A DNA stretch of 64,000 bases from Gossypium raimondii. Its lineage: Eukaryota; Streptophyta; Magnoliopsida; Malvales; Malvaceae. The position numbers were made by a program, and so were the translations under genes. Positions 22,357 through 32,958 of the stretch are shown one piece after another. Every line of letters starts with the position of its first letter. Positions within the stretch are counted from its first letter, which is position 1. The notes under the pieces were generated by a model. The model was not told the DNA's origin, searched no databases, and saw only the letters and a program-made list of their open reading frames with translations. Where the stretch lies: assembly GCF_025698545.1 (NCBI RefSeq), contig NC_068565.1, forward strand, positions 1 through 64,000, written 5' to 3'.

Positions 22357-24042
22357 AGACAATCTTTAAATCCTGTAAGCTAACCCAAAACAGAAAAATC
22401 AAAAGAACAAAAATTTATTCAGAACCAGCATGCATCGAGAAATCAACTAGGACAATAAATGAACAAGAAATTGGTTATGACATCATTAGAGAATATATCC
22501 AACACATCTTTTTACCAGTCTCGTAAAACCATCAACCTATAAGCAAATCAAAATTACGTTAATCAGTCTCATGGAACCTATTTACTTAAAAGATTACAAC
22601 TAAATTTCGCTTCATGTAAGGCTAGGTAACACAGATGAATATAATTCTATCTTTAACCAAAATCAGAGCATTTTCACCATATGGATATATCAATAATCAC
22701 ATAAAACTTCTCATTCAGCAGATATACAGAGATACCATGGGTCTACCTAAAACTTCCAATCAAAATCCATTTGCAAATCATACCCAACAGAACTCAAACA
22801 ATCCCAATTATTTTAAAGAAAATATACCCAACACTTACTGACTAATGCAAACACCCAGCAGTATGAAAAAGAAAACATATATGCATACACGAATCATGAC
22901 AATCTCCACCGTATATAATCATAAAACCCAAATCGACAAAAACCTTTGCAATTAGCAAATCGGTTGAAATTCTCCAATTCCTATCAATATCAACAAGCAT
23001 CCCAATTAGATTATTATTATTTTTTAAAAACTAAAGTACAGACTTTTTGAGAAAACTAAGAAACAGAATGTCACAACTCACAATGAATTAAAAAGACATT
23101 TTATTACCATCCAGAAAAACTACCAAATAAAGTCTACGTGCGTCACAACTCCCACCGGGTTCCTAGAACCAAAATCAAGCCAACACAACTCCCACCGGGT
23201 TCCTAGAACCAAAATCAAGCCAACACAGATGCAGTAAACAATTTACATACGAATGTTTTTTGTTTAAGCAATTAGTATTCTGCTAAGCAACGATTTAAAA
23301 GAAATAGAAAATAACACAATAGCTATAATATTAAACAGAGGGGAACAAACAATCCAAAAATAAAGAACAACATATAGTATACGATAAACAAACAAAAATG
23401 AAGAACAAGACCGACATTTATAGATCTGAAAGACGGAACGAAATAGAGATTTCTAAAGCTGAAAACCAAAAACCCTAAGAAAAACCCACTGAAATACAAG
23501 TAAAAAAGCATGGAGCTGAAACTAAAAAAGAAATTGATACCTAAAATGAGTCTCCGTTTAAGCAGCGAAATTCAAAAATCACAAAAACCAGAAACGCCAG
23601 AGAAAACTTAGGGTTTCTCTCACGAAAACTCTCTTCCTACTATAGCGTGTGTTTTTTTGGCCTGTGGATACCCAAAGCTAAAAAAGAATGACAGGAAAAC
23701 GTTGAAAAGAGACCGAGAGTGAGAGAGAATCACCGAAGAAATGGGGAGCAATGGATTGGATAGATATATTTGAGGATTTAAATTTCGAATGATGGGAAGG
23801 AAGCTGGCCTGATCGGAGGTAAGACGCTGGAAAGTGTGTGGAGGCAGCGGCAGCGGTTTGTTAGAAAGGACAATAAAGAAGGAAGAGAGAAAAAGAAAAT
23901 TAGTAGAAAAAAGGGGAAAAGGGAAGAGAGCAAAGAGAGAACCGAAGGTGAGAGAGATGAATGAAGAAAGAGTTTTTATATTATTTATTTTGAAAAAGGT
24001 TTGAATTTTATTTTAATTTTGTGAAAAAATATCGGACTGGAG
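22357..24042 (-). repeat. 1.6-kb direct repeat, copy D (partner 20297-21877)
   Basis: Closely similar to copy C. Differences include a 40-base tandem duplication at 23145-23226 and an insertion of roughly 60-70 bases near 23465-23530 in which the end of the leader-like segment is partly duplicated. Confidence 0.9.
23145..23226. repeat. 40-base tandem duplication
   Basis: The unit starting ACAACTCCCACCGGGTTCCT at 23145 is repeated at 23185. Copy C of the larger repeat has this unit once (about 21068-21110), so the duplication arose after C and D separated. Confidence 0.92.
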
Positions 24043-25277
24043 ATTAAAATAACAAAGTAATAATAAACGGTATGTACATATAAATGAATAAAACCGAAAG
24101 CAAGAGAACGAAATAATAATAAAAGGGCCCATCAGACTAATTAAATGAAGGCCCAAAACTAGTCCAGTATATTGGAATACAGCCTAAGCTCAATAACCAT
24201 ATAATCGAAAATTTAAGCGGTTTACAGCCTAAACACTAAAACAAAAGCCCAAAAATACCAGCCCAACTATAAACGTTAAACCCTAAACTTAAGCCCAATT
24301 CCCAAGCCCAAACCCATAGACCCCAAACTCAAATTTTCCTGAAATAGGATATACCAAAACCGGAGTACTTGAATAGGGTATCTCCTCTATTTCGGCTTCC
24401 GGAAATTGTTATATTACGGCTCCACCCAATTCCAGAATCAGAGGTTAGAGCAGTGCTTCTACCGTTCTACGTCTTCTACCTTTGAATTTCAAAGGTATGT
24501 TAACTTTTATTCCTTTCCTTACACTGTATTTCTTCCTCCTTACACTGATCCATCAATTTTCTTCATCTCATCTTCCAATCTTCGAAGATAATCCGTAATC
24601 TTGGATAACCTTTGAAACCCATTTTTGATCTTCGAAACTTCTTTCGGAAACTCAGATATAGTTTTCGGTACATAAACCAAACTCAAATCCAAGCTTTGAG
24701 GACCAAATCCAAACTCAAATCGTCGATAACCAAACTCCTTTCTGCTGATCTACCAGGCGTTTCATTTATTTATTTTTTCAATTTTATTTTCAGGGTTTGG
24801 ACATACATGGCCGAATCTATATAAACGAACAAGGGATTAACGCACAGGTACTTTGTCAGTCGCCCCTTGCGTTTTTTATTAATTAATAATTGAACAAATA
24901 GTTACATTCCATTATTCAAGGCGATTTGAGCATTCTCATTTCTGTCATATTCTACCACTCCATAATTTGGTGATGAATCGACATTGTTTTTCTGCTCATT
25001 TGATTTTTCATGCTCGACTAAACAAGAGGGTGTTTTTTATCCCTTTTTTTTTGCTAACGAAAATGAAATATTAGGTTGCAAATGCTAGTGCTTGCTTCAT
25101 TTTTGACCTTGTACAGTTATTTTCAAATTTAAACTACAGAAATTTTAGTAATTGAAAATGCATATAGTTCTCATAATGTTTTCCATGTATGTACAGGCAT
25201 ATTTTTCCTATCTTCATTCAGCACTCTCTTGGTGCTTTGTTCCTTCCAGCATATTGATTAATTGTAGAAGATAGTAT
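24043..25277 (+). other. Intergenic; possible gene leader at about 24400-24850
   Basis: 24120-24320 is rich in CCCAAA words like those at 5820-5940, followed by a weak GATAT/CCGG patch. From about 24400 the plus strand is pyrimidine-rich and less AT-rich, with AAAGGTATG (24490) and GCACAGGTAC (24843) as possible donors, resembling a promoter and 5' leader. No protein family recognised. Confidence 0.35.
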
Positions 25278-26433
25278 AGTTAGTATCTTTCTTGCCTTGT
25301 TTTTAGTTAGGGTGTTTGTGTTTGTGAGATAGAAACTAACAAATTGAGCCCACTTTCCTTTTTAAGCTATTGGTTAATGACTTCGGTTTATATCATATTA
25401 GTTTGCATGAATTTGATTCTTTGAATAACCTTCTTGTGGTGCCTTGGGTTTAATTCAAAATTTTCCGAATTATTAATAGTTGATGTGGAAATTTGATTAG
25501 GACAATGTGAAAAAGTTATGCTCTAATTTTCTGAACTGTCAAGATATAGGTATGTTAGGGAAAGCCCACTCTCTGTTTACTGGTAAGTTTAATCTTGAGT
25601 GTTATATGAGGTTACTATCTTTAATCTACAGTTTATATATATTTAAGGTCAGGGAATAGCTGTTTCCAATTACTTGAACACTTGGCTGTTTTCAATAAAT
25701 CTACAGTTAATATATATTTAAGGCCACTTTCCTTATACAAGTGTTGTTTGATTTTCTTTTTTAAAGGAAAAATACAGTTTGTATGGCGTTGTTGTGTGTT
25801 TTCAAATAGAATAGAACGTAAGAGACTTTGGGATCAATTAACATCAATTTTAACTAGAAGAACATTGTCATACTTGGAGTGAAAATTCTTGCATTTTATC
25901 TGGTGCTAAGGTGGTGCATATTAGTCTTTGGTTTTCTTTTCACACTGTTAGGTGCTTTCACCCATCAGTAAGGATCGGGATAGGTTTTCTTTAAAATAGT
26001 TGAGTGGAGGTCATCGATGAACTTAGTTGGAACTGTTTGTGTGCTGGTGCTTATATGATTTGGAATTGGATTTTGATTGAAATATTCGGGTAATATCTAA
26101 ATACATGGCCTGGATGGAATTAGGGATGCAATTTAACTGAAAATGTTGTTTTATATTACAAAGTAGTTACAAGTGTTTATTGTGTTGCATTAGAAGATGT
26201 TAACTAGGTGTTGTTTTCTTTCTTATGAAGAACGCAGTATATTTGCCTTTTTTGATCTTATGATGAGAGTTTTCTTTCAAAGTTTCATATTTGAATCAGA
26301 CACTGATTTATTTTTCAAAAAATCCAAATTACTCATCTTCGCTTTGGTATTGTTAGTTATGTAGAAAACGAAGGTTTCTCTTTTGTGGACGTCGGCCATT
26401 CATATCAACCCAAGGTATCTCTCTACAATCTCA
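25278..26433 (-). repeat. Right arm of 1.15-kb inverted repeat (partner 7041-8194)
   Basis: Reverse complement of 7041-8194. The 17-kb interval between the arms holds the tandem repeat, the AAE fragments, the small gene and repeats B, C and D. In principle the arms could pair or recombine to invert the interval. Confidence 0.85.
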
Positions 26434-27215
26434 TGGTTTTGTTTGCAGTAACATTGATGCGTTTGTTTTATTTGATTGTTGTTTTCTAAATTGTCAAAAT
26501 TAAAGTAAATTTTCTTTGGATCGAATTTAATTTTCAATGGGCCTATGTGGCCATTGGTTTTTTGCGACTTGTGATAGTTGACCTCTTTTTTTTTTTGGCT
26601 GTTATAATGGTCATGGTTTTCGGGTTTCTGTTTAGTTCCTGTGGCATTGTTTATTCTCTCCTCATTTTCCTTTTTTTCTAACATTTCTTTCCCTTTTATT
26701 CTTTCCTTTATTATGCCTGTCTCATTTCAGATTTTACCTCTTATATTTTTTATGCCCGGAAGAATTCAAAGACACACTATATTGTGATTCTCTCTACCGT
26801 TTCTGTTTTTGGGATTTTTGGACTCCCTTGCTTCATCAGGTATTTTACCTCTTTTCTCCAACATTGTCTTTTCCGTTCTCCCTTTTAAGAACTATGCTTT
26901 TGCACTTGTATTTTTTGGTTTATTTTATGGCTTTTGGTTTTCAGTTTTAGAAATCATCAATAAAAAAAAGTTTGTCAATTACTTAATGGGAAGCAAAAAA
27001 TCTGAAATTGTATTGGGAATTTTCTCTTTTCAATTTTTTCATAAATATTACAATAAATTAAACTAACCAGTTGGCAATAAATGACTAGCTTATTCCCATA
27101 TTCTGTCCTATTTTTCCTTTATTTCTAACGTTCCTTTCTCCTTTTTTAGCTACTCTTTTTCCCTTCTTTACAAATATTTTCCTTCTCTCTTGTTTTTTCT
27201 TCTCTCAGCCTTTTC
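26434..27215 (+). other. T-rich leader-like sequence
   Basis: Plus-strand T-rich DNA related to the leader-like segments seen in the opposite orientation at 10810-10980 (compare TAACGTTCCTTTCTCCTTTT near 27126 with the complement near 10940). A potential donor follows TTCATCAG at about 26840. No gene recognised. Confidence 0.4.
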
Positions 27216-28120
27216 AAGGCGAAAAAAAGCTTTTTAAGGTTTTTCATTCTATCAAAATTTCACATTATATTATTTTCTCTACTCGAATATTAGGTCTCTA
27301 TATATTTTAAAATAAAAAATTCAAAATAATTATTGAGTAATAGTTTAAAACTGTTAATTTTGAGAGAAATTTAATTGAATAATATTATATTAATTTAAAT
27401 TATGACAATTAGTTGAATTTATGTCAACTTAATTTTTTTATCATCATCACGAAGGTGACATTAGTTCATATGAGCACAGTACGAATGGTGTTAAATATTC
27501 TTTTGTTTAGTGGGTTTTAGAGGTATGTGAATGAATATTTAAATAAAAATTAAATTTTTAAATTTTTAGAAATAGAATTAAATTGGCAAATTTTGTAAAG
27601 TTGGAGAGTTAAATTATTGAATTTAGAATTTAAACTAAAATGATAAATTTTGTAAACATTAAAGGATAAATTTGTTGAATTTTTAGATTTAGGATTAAAT
27701 TGATAGAATCTATAAATATTATAGAGCTAAAATTGTTATTAGGCAAAAAAAGACACAATTTAGCTTTCTGATAATTAATGGAAATAATTAAAATATTAAT
27801 TTTAAAAAATTGAATCATCAAAATAGAATCAAAGACGTGGTTAAGTGATGATTTCTGTAGTTTAACCAAAAAGATTTAACGATACAAATAAAAAATTAAA
27901 TTAAGCCTATTCCTAATCCTTAAATTCCTAAAACGGAAACACCCTTAGATAGTCGGTCCCTCATCCACCTCCTAGACAGATCACCCTTCACCTTCGAGTC
28001 ATCTTATCTCTCACCTCAACCGTGCTGTTCAGGCAGAACTCACTCTCTCCACTCGATTCTCAGCCGGCAGCCGCTACAACCCATCCCTCACAGCCTCTTT
28101 CCGTCGCTCAACTCAACCTT

Positions 28121-28262
28121 TGCAATCGACAGTCAGTCGCATGGCTCGCAAGCAGTGCAATCGGTAGTCAGTCGCGCGGCTCGCAAGCAGTGCAATCGGT
28201 AGTCAGTCGCGCGGATCGCAAGCAGTGCAATCGGTAGTCAGTTGCGCAGCTCGCAAGCAGCA
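28121..28262 (+). repeat. 35-bp minisatellite, four copies, in CMC2 5' region
   Basis: The unit GCAATCGGTAGTCAGTCGCG plus CGGCTCGCAAGCAGT recurs four times with few changes. The homologous site in the other arm (37788-37895) has three copies. It lies about 120 bases upstream of the CMC2 start codon, in the likely 5' untranslated region or promoter. A reading frame through it starts without a good context and has repeat-derived Ser/Gln/Arg composition, so I do not call a protein. Confidence 0.9.
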
Positions 28263-28381
28263 AGTTCGTCGCCGCCGTCTCACACCCTGAGGTTTCTGCA
28301 AATTTATTAATAGGTTCATTTGAAATCTGTTGCTTGTTTAAATTTCATAATACAGATCGTTGAATATATTCTGCTGAAAAA

Positions 28382-28815
28382 ATGCACCCTCCTCTGACTT
28401 TACACAGGCATCCTATGTGTGCTGAAGTAAGTACAAACTTGGTGTTGAATCTAATATTTTTAGCTGTTGGATTGGAAGGAAAGTTTGGTTCTTGTTAAAT
28501 TAATCATATGACTTTATCTTTTGGCAGATCATCGAGGAATTCCAAAAGTGTCATTTAGAGCATCCAATAACTAAATTCTTCGGTGAATGTACAGAATTAA
28601 AGATAAAGCTCGATCGCTGTTTCCGACAGGAAGTGAGTTATTCTCAGCTCTAGGGGGAAATTCAGTTTCTAGTATCATTGTCGTGACTCTGTTTGAAACA
28701 GGATGTTTTTATTTGGCAGAAAGCTTTGAAGAGGAAGGCTAATTTTGAACAGAGTAAGAAACTGAAAGAAAGACTTCATGCGTTAAGGAAGGAAACTGCT
28801 GAAAACGATTCATGA
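28382..28815 (+). CDS. CMC2: CMC2-type COX assembly factor, twin CX9C protein (copy 1)
   Basis: Three exons: 28382-28426 (15 codons), 28528-28632 (35 codons) and 28720-28815 (31 codons plus TGA). All have GT..AG borders and phase-0 introns. The 81-residue product begins MHPPLTLHRHPMCAE. It has two CX9C motifs, C13-x9-C23 and C36-x9-C46 (second: CTELKIKLDRC), the hallmark of small intermembrane-space proteins oxidised by the Mia40 relay, then a basic helical tail (KALKRKANFEQSKKLKERLH). Family members named CMC2 act in assembly of cytochrome c oxidase. Length and exon pattern look complete. It faces the second copy (37668-37235) across the MUG1-like gene and is the intact member of the pair. 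Confidence 0.9.
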
Positions 28816-30725
28816 ATCTATACCAATTCATGAATCTGTTTTACGATGCTGTGGTTGGTTGGGCCACTGGTATTTGGTTGCTGCTACAAAAAATTGTTTA
28901 ATTGTTTACGTTGCCTACTTGAGAATGATATATGATGAACAAGACATGGTTCCTTCTTGATTTTATATAAAGAAACTTTGATTGTATACCTATAACCTTG
29001 GACTGCTGAAAATCTTAAATAACAATCCCTTTACTTCATTCTTCCGCATCGAGCTTAATTATCATAACCTGCAGTTTTTTAAATGTTTGACCTCTAATGT
29101 TGATCCACTTAGATGACAATAGAAACCTTTAAGGTAGTTGCCATTGTGTTTAAACTGAAATCTTCGTTAGTATTATGTTTTCTCTAATTATTTCCCTTAC
29201 TATTCTCCTCTCATCTAGGTTCACACTTCAAAAGCTAGAACCATTTGTTTTCTGCACGAGGTAATGGGCAATAAAGCAAATGGAGGAAGACTAGGTTGCC
29301 AAAACAATGATTTTTATCATTAGTGATAGAAGAAAGGGTTTATTAATTAAACAAAAAAGAGGAAGAAATATGACCAAATCTTGCTAGTTTTCTATATATA
29401 AAACTTTGATCCTGCTAGTTTGAGGTGAATGTCCCAAGCCATAGGGTTTTGTTTAACAGTGATGGAATCAATGTGTTTGAATTAGCTTTATCTAGAATTA
29501 AACAGCAAGTTTTCCTCAGTAGCTACGGTCTTCTTATCTGCAAATTCTCTTAAAAATCGAAATAGTTTAATAGCAAAACAGAAAAAGTATAACTAAGAAA
29601 AGCTTGAAGTTCGATCCCAATAGCAGAGTTAGTTCTGTGTTTCTAAGTACTAATACAAGTATGAACTCCATGAATTCAAGCTTTTTCCTTTTTCTGTCAA
29701 TTTATGTTTCCTTAACATAGATGCTATATTCTTCTTTGTACTTGGGTATGCTGTGGTATGTTAATAAGGCTTTTTCTGCTGTTGAAATCATTGACAAAGT
29801 GTTTCATTTTATTCTCAGAATTAAAAACTGAATCCAGATGTTCATGAAAAAGGCATTTGATTGCTTCTGGCATGGTTTGATCCTTTACTACACTGTTCCA
29901 ATAGTCCCCCTGGTTCTTTTCTTGCTTAAGGTTTGCAGACTACCCAAGAAAAGATGTGTATAAACATCAATAAAGCGCGGTCATGAAACAAACATAATTG
30001 AATGAAAACCAGGATTATGGATTATTTTGAACAAATTTCATAGAAAAACATACAGAAACTGGTTTTTAGTTAGTCAGTTGCTGCTCTAAGATTATATGTG
30101 CAGTAATGGTTACTAGAAAGCAGAAAATGAAGAATCTTCATGTCTTTTACATGTTAGTTTGAAGAGAAGGGATTGGATCATACCATTAATAGAGTTTGTA
30201 AGACCATGACTGATGCTTAAAATGGAGTGCATGGAAAAAAGTGTATGTCGTATCAATTCTAAGATTTGAACTTTTGGTACTAAAGAGAGGAAAAAGAAAA
30301 ATGAATTTGAACTGGGTATTGAGTGGAGCGAAGAACTGAAGGATTTAAAGAAAAAGTTTGTTGGAGCAAAAACCAACTTATCCTATAACATAAGTCAATT
30401 GGAGAGCAAAAGATGGGATAAATGTCCTCAAATCTCCCCCAACTCTACTTGATCAATCAATTCAATTTTTCTTGAAGAGCTACTCCAATTAGAACAATAG
30501 ACTCTGCCATCCATTCTCCAACCGGTTTATTAATTTCAATTAAGATTGTTTCGACTAATTTTGCTATGCGACTGTACACCGTGCAATGGATAAGGGGATC
30601 ATAAGAAGCAGTGTTAGTATCCTTTGACTGGATTGGAAGCGTGCACTATTTGATATTGTTGTACTAAGGTTTGAATTTTGGAAGCAAAGATACAAATGCA
30701 TTGTTGATGAAATACAAGGAAATGC
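28816..30725. other. CMC2 3' flank, duplicated in the right arm; no second gene seen
   Basis: AT-rich flank preserved in both arms of the inverted repeat. A frame of about 87 codons is open in both copies (30113-30376 minus and 35714-35980 plus) but begins with TTG and is Phe/Ser/Leu-rich, so I do not call it. Confidence 0.5.
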
Positions 30726-32958
30726 ATGTTTTGAGTTTCAAATGGACCAATCGCTCTTACCTTGATGATTTGTTGGTATTATCAAGCCAACTCTGTCTGA
30801 AGAAAAGCCACCTTCAACAATCCCTCTTCTCTTTTCACCCCCAAACTTTGTGATTCAACTACATACTCAATTTTACCATCACCAAATTTCATAATTTAAT
30901 ATTTAAGACAAATTTTGCAAGCAATTATATTATACCAATGTAAATGAATACATCCTAATGCCTCGAGGGAAAAACTTATTTATTATATATATTATAATAG
31001 TTAGGCATAAAATAAGGAATAATTAGTACAATTTTAAACTAAAATTAAAAATACCAGTAATAATTTTGTAAAATATAAAACCTCTTCAAAAGAAGCAAGA
31101 ATATTTCATTCTCTTTGCTAGAAATATACGAGTCATGAGAGTAATTAAATTTTACCAATTAAATTAATTTATTGTTAACGCATAACTATACTACAAAACA
31201 AAAATAAGGATTATCTAACCCATAGCCCCTGGTTTTGCTCAACACAAAATTCAGTGTGCTTTTTAAGTTATAAGGCTTTTATGTGCACCATTAATTATAT
31301 AAATAGAATTAGTTATATAGGAGCCTTCTTACTTTGTTGTTCAATGACTGTAATGTTTCTACAGGATGGTAATTGTTGACTTCCCTTCCTAAGCAAAAAA
31401 AAAAAGATATCTAATATAAAATCAGCTGTTTATAAAATTAATAAAACTCTTAAAAAGTTTAGGTAGATGTTTTATTTTATTTTAGTATTTCTTCTAGATG
31501 TATTTTGCATTGTTTTTTCTTCTATTTTATGGTAATTTCAACCAATCTGATATCCAAATTAAATATCATATGCTTCAATAAATATTTGACATATGTATTT
31601 TAATAAAAAATATAGGTAGATAAAAAGAAAACTCAAATACTAAATTCAATCAAAAAGAAAATTAGAAAAATTCCGTCCAACTTAAAAAGGTAAAATATAC
31701 AAGTACAAAAAAAATAACGGTATAATCGGAACACACTCATGTATAGATTTGAAAAAGACAATAATATCCTTAACGTGACCAAATCAACCCTAATCTTCTC
31801 CCAATTCCTAAACTTACTCCCAAATCATTCACCAAAACGAATTGAAGAAGATTACTTTCTTCTCTTTAGATCTTTCCACTACCTTCTTCAAATCTATTTA
31901 AGGTCAGCTAAAAATCATTCTATGAGAAAAGATTTCGATTTTCTTTTTGCTAAATGATTGGTCATTAGCTTTATCTTTTTCATCTTTATTTCCCCTGTTT
32001 TTTCTTTTTGGTAGAAAGTTCCTTTCTTTGGACGTAATTTTGTTTTGGTTTTGTTGTTATTGGCATGGGAGTCTTAATAACGGGAAAAGGTTAGAATGAT
32101 TTCCTTATTTCAATTTTTCTTTACATTTTCAAAAGTTGTTCTTTTTCTTGGTGCTTGAAAGTAGCTATTAAAGTGGCGTGGTAGTTTTTTTCTCTTATTT
32201 TCTTTCTGGATTTTCCTCTTGTAAACTTTCGTAGAGTGAATTTGAGCTCAAAAGGATACATGCGAAATAAAATAAAATAAAAATTATTATTTGAAATTAT
32301 GAGGACAATTTCCATTGTGATCACTGTAGTAAAATGTAAGCTGTTCAAAAGTTTGAGTTTTTACATTATATAAGCATTTTGTTTTGGTAGATGAGTTGAG
32401 AGCCTGGTTTTAATAGATTATTACTAGTATTTGTTCCTTGTTTAGAAGTAAATTGCTGCTTGCAAATATGAAGATTGGGTGTTTAGCAATTAGCTTTTAT
32501 CTTTAGGAAGGATGGCATGGTTTCGTTTATTCAGTTAAGATAGTAATATGAAGTATGTCTAGGATACTCCTGTGTCTCCTAGCAATACAGTTATACTATT
32601 ATGCATGTTTCCAATGAATTAGGTATTGCTTATTTCATGCTTTGGTTGTTTGTACATATGGTCAGATGTGAACCATTTGAATCATATCTTCTCAATTTTC
32701 ACTTTTCATGAAACTTCATTTTAAGCAGTTGTCGGTATTCGTATACTTCTGTTAATGTCAAATTTTCATTTTGTTATGGTTATTCTTCACAGTGCTCATG
32801 TGGAGCTCTCTGAATGGTTTGTTCGTTGGCTTCAAAATTGTTGGCCCTCTTAACTTCTTTACCTGACTGAAAAAAGTTAGCTCTCTTGCCTTCTTGGGTA
32901 AGACAATGGTAAGTTGGTCATTGCATGGAATGAAATCATAATTTGTATTGGTTGCCCC
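30726..32958 (+). promoter_or_regulatory. Unique spacer upstream of the MUG1-like gene; likely promoter, leader and leader intron
   Basis: 30726-31700 is AT-rich without genes. From about 31740 the plus strand becomes less AT-rich and pyrimidine-rich, as in a transcribed leader. Between about 31960 and 32790 it has intron-like T-rich composition, with a plausible acceptor TATTCTTCACAG ending near 32792. This would give a MUG1-like transcript with an intron in its 5' untranslated region. No TATA box can be assigned with confidence. Confidence 0.35.

Larger units (their letters stand above)
27216..30725 (+). repeat. Left arm of large inverted repeat (partner 35365-44495)
   Basis: From CAAGGCGAAAAAAAGC at 27216 to about 30725 the sequence is found as reverse complement between 44495 and 35365, interrupted there by a retrotransposon. 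Net arm lengths are about 3.51 and 3.45 kb. By eye they are about 95% identical, with small indels. The arm carries the CMC2 gene, its promoter with a 35-base minisatellite, and about 1.9 kb of 3' flank. The spacer of about 4.6 kb contains the MUG1-like gene. Confidence 0.92.

Noticed and set aside
22079-22402. A 107-codon frame with repeated Gly-Ile-Ser-like words.
   Set aside because: It only translates the GGGATATCC repeats; the periodicity comes from DNA palindromes, not protein.
28022-28237. A 71-codon frame through the minisatellite, upstream of CMC2.
   Set aside because: Repeat-derived sequence lacking a good start context; the homologous frame in the other arm differs in length.
28121-28262. 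Regular 35-bp repeats that superficially resemble a CRISPR array.
   Set aside because: The units are head-to-tail with no unique spacers and sit in a plant gene leader.
30113-30376. A frame of about 87 codons conserved in both inverted-repeat arms (also 35714-35980), with the observed differences synonymous.
   Set aside because: It begins with TTG, not ATG, and only two differences were seen, too few to infer selection. Similarity follows from the duplication itself.
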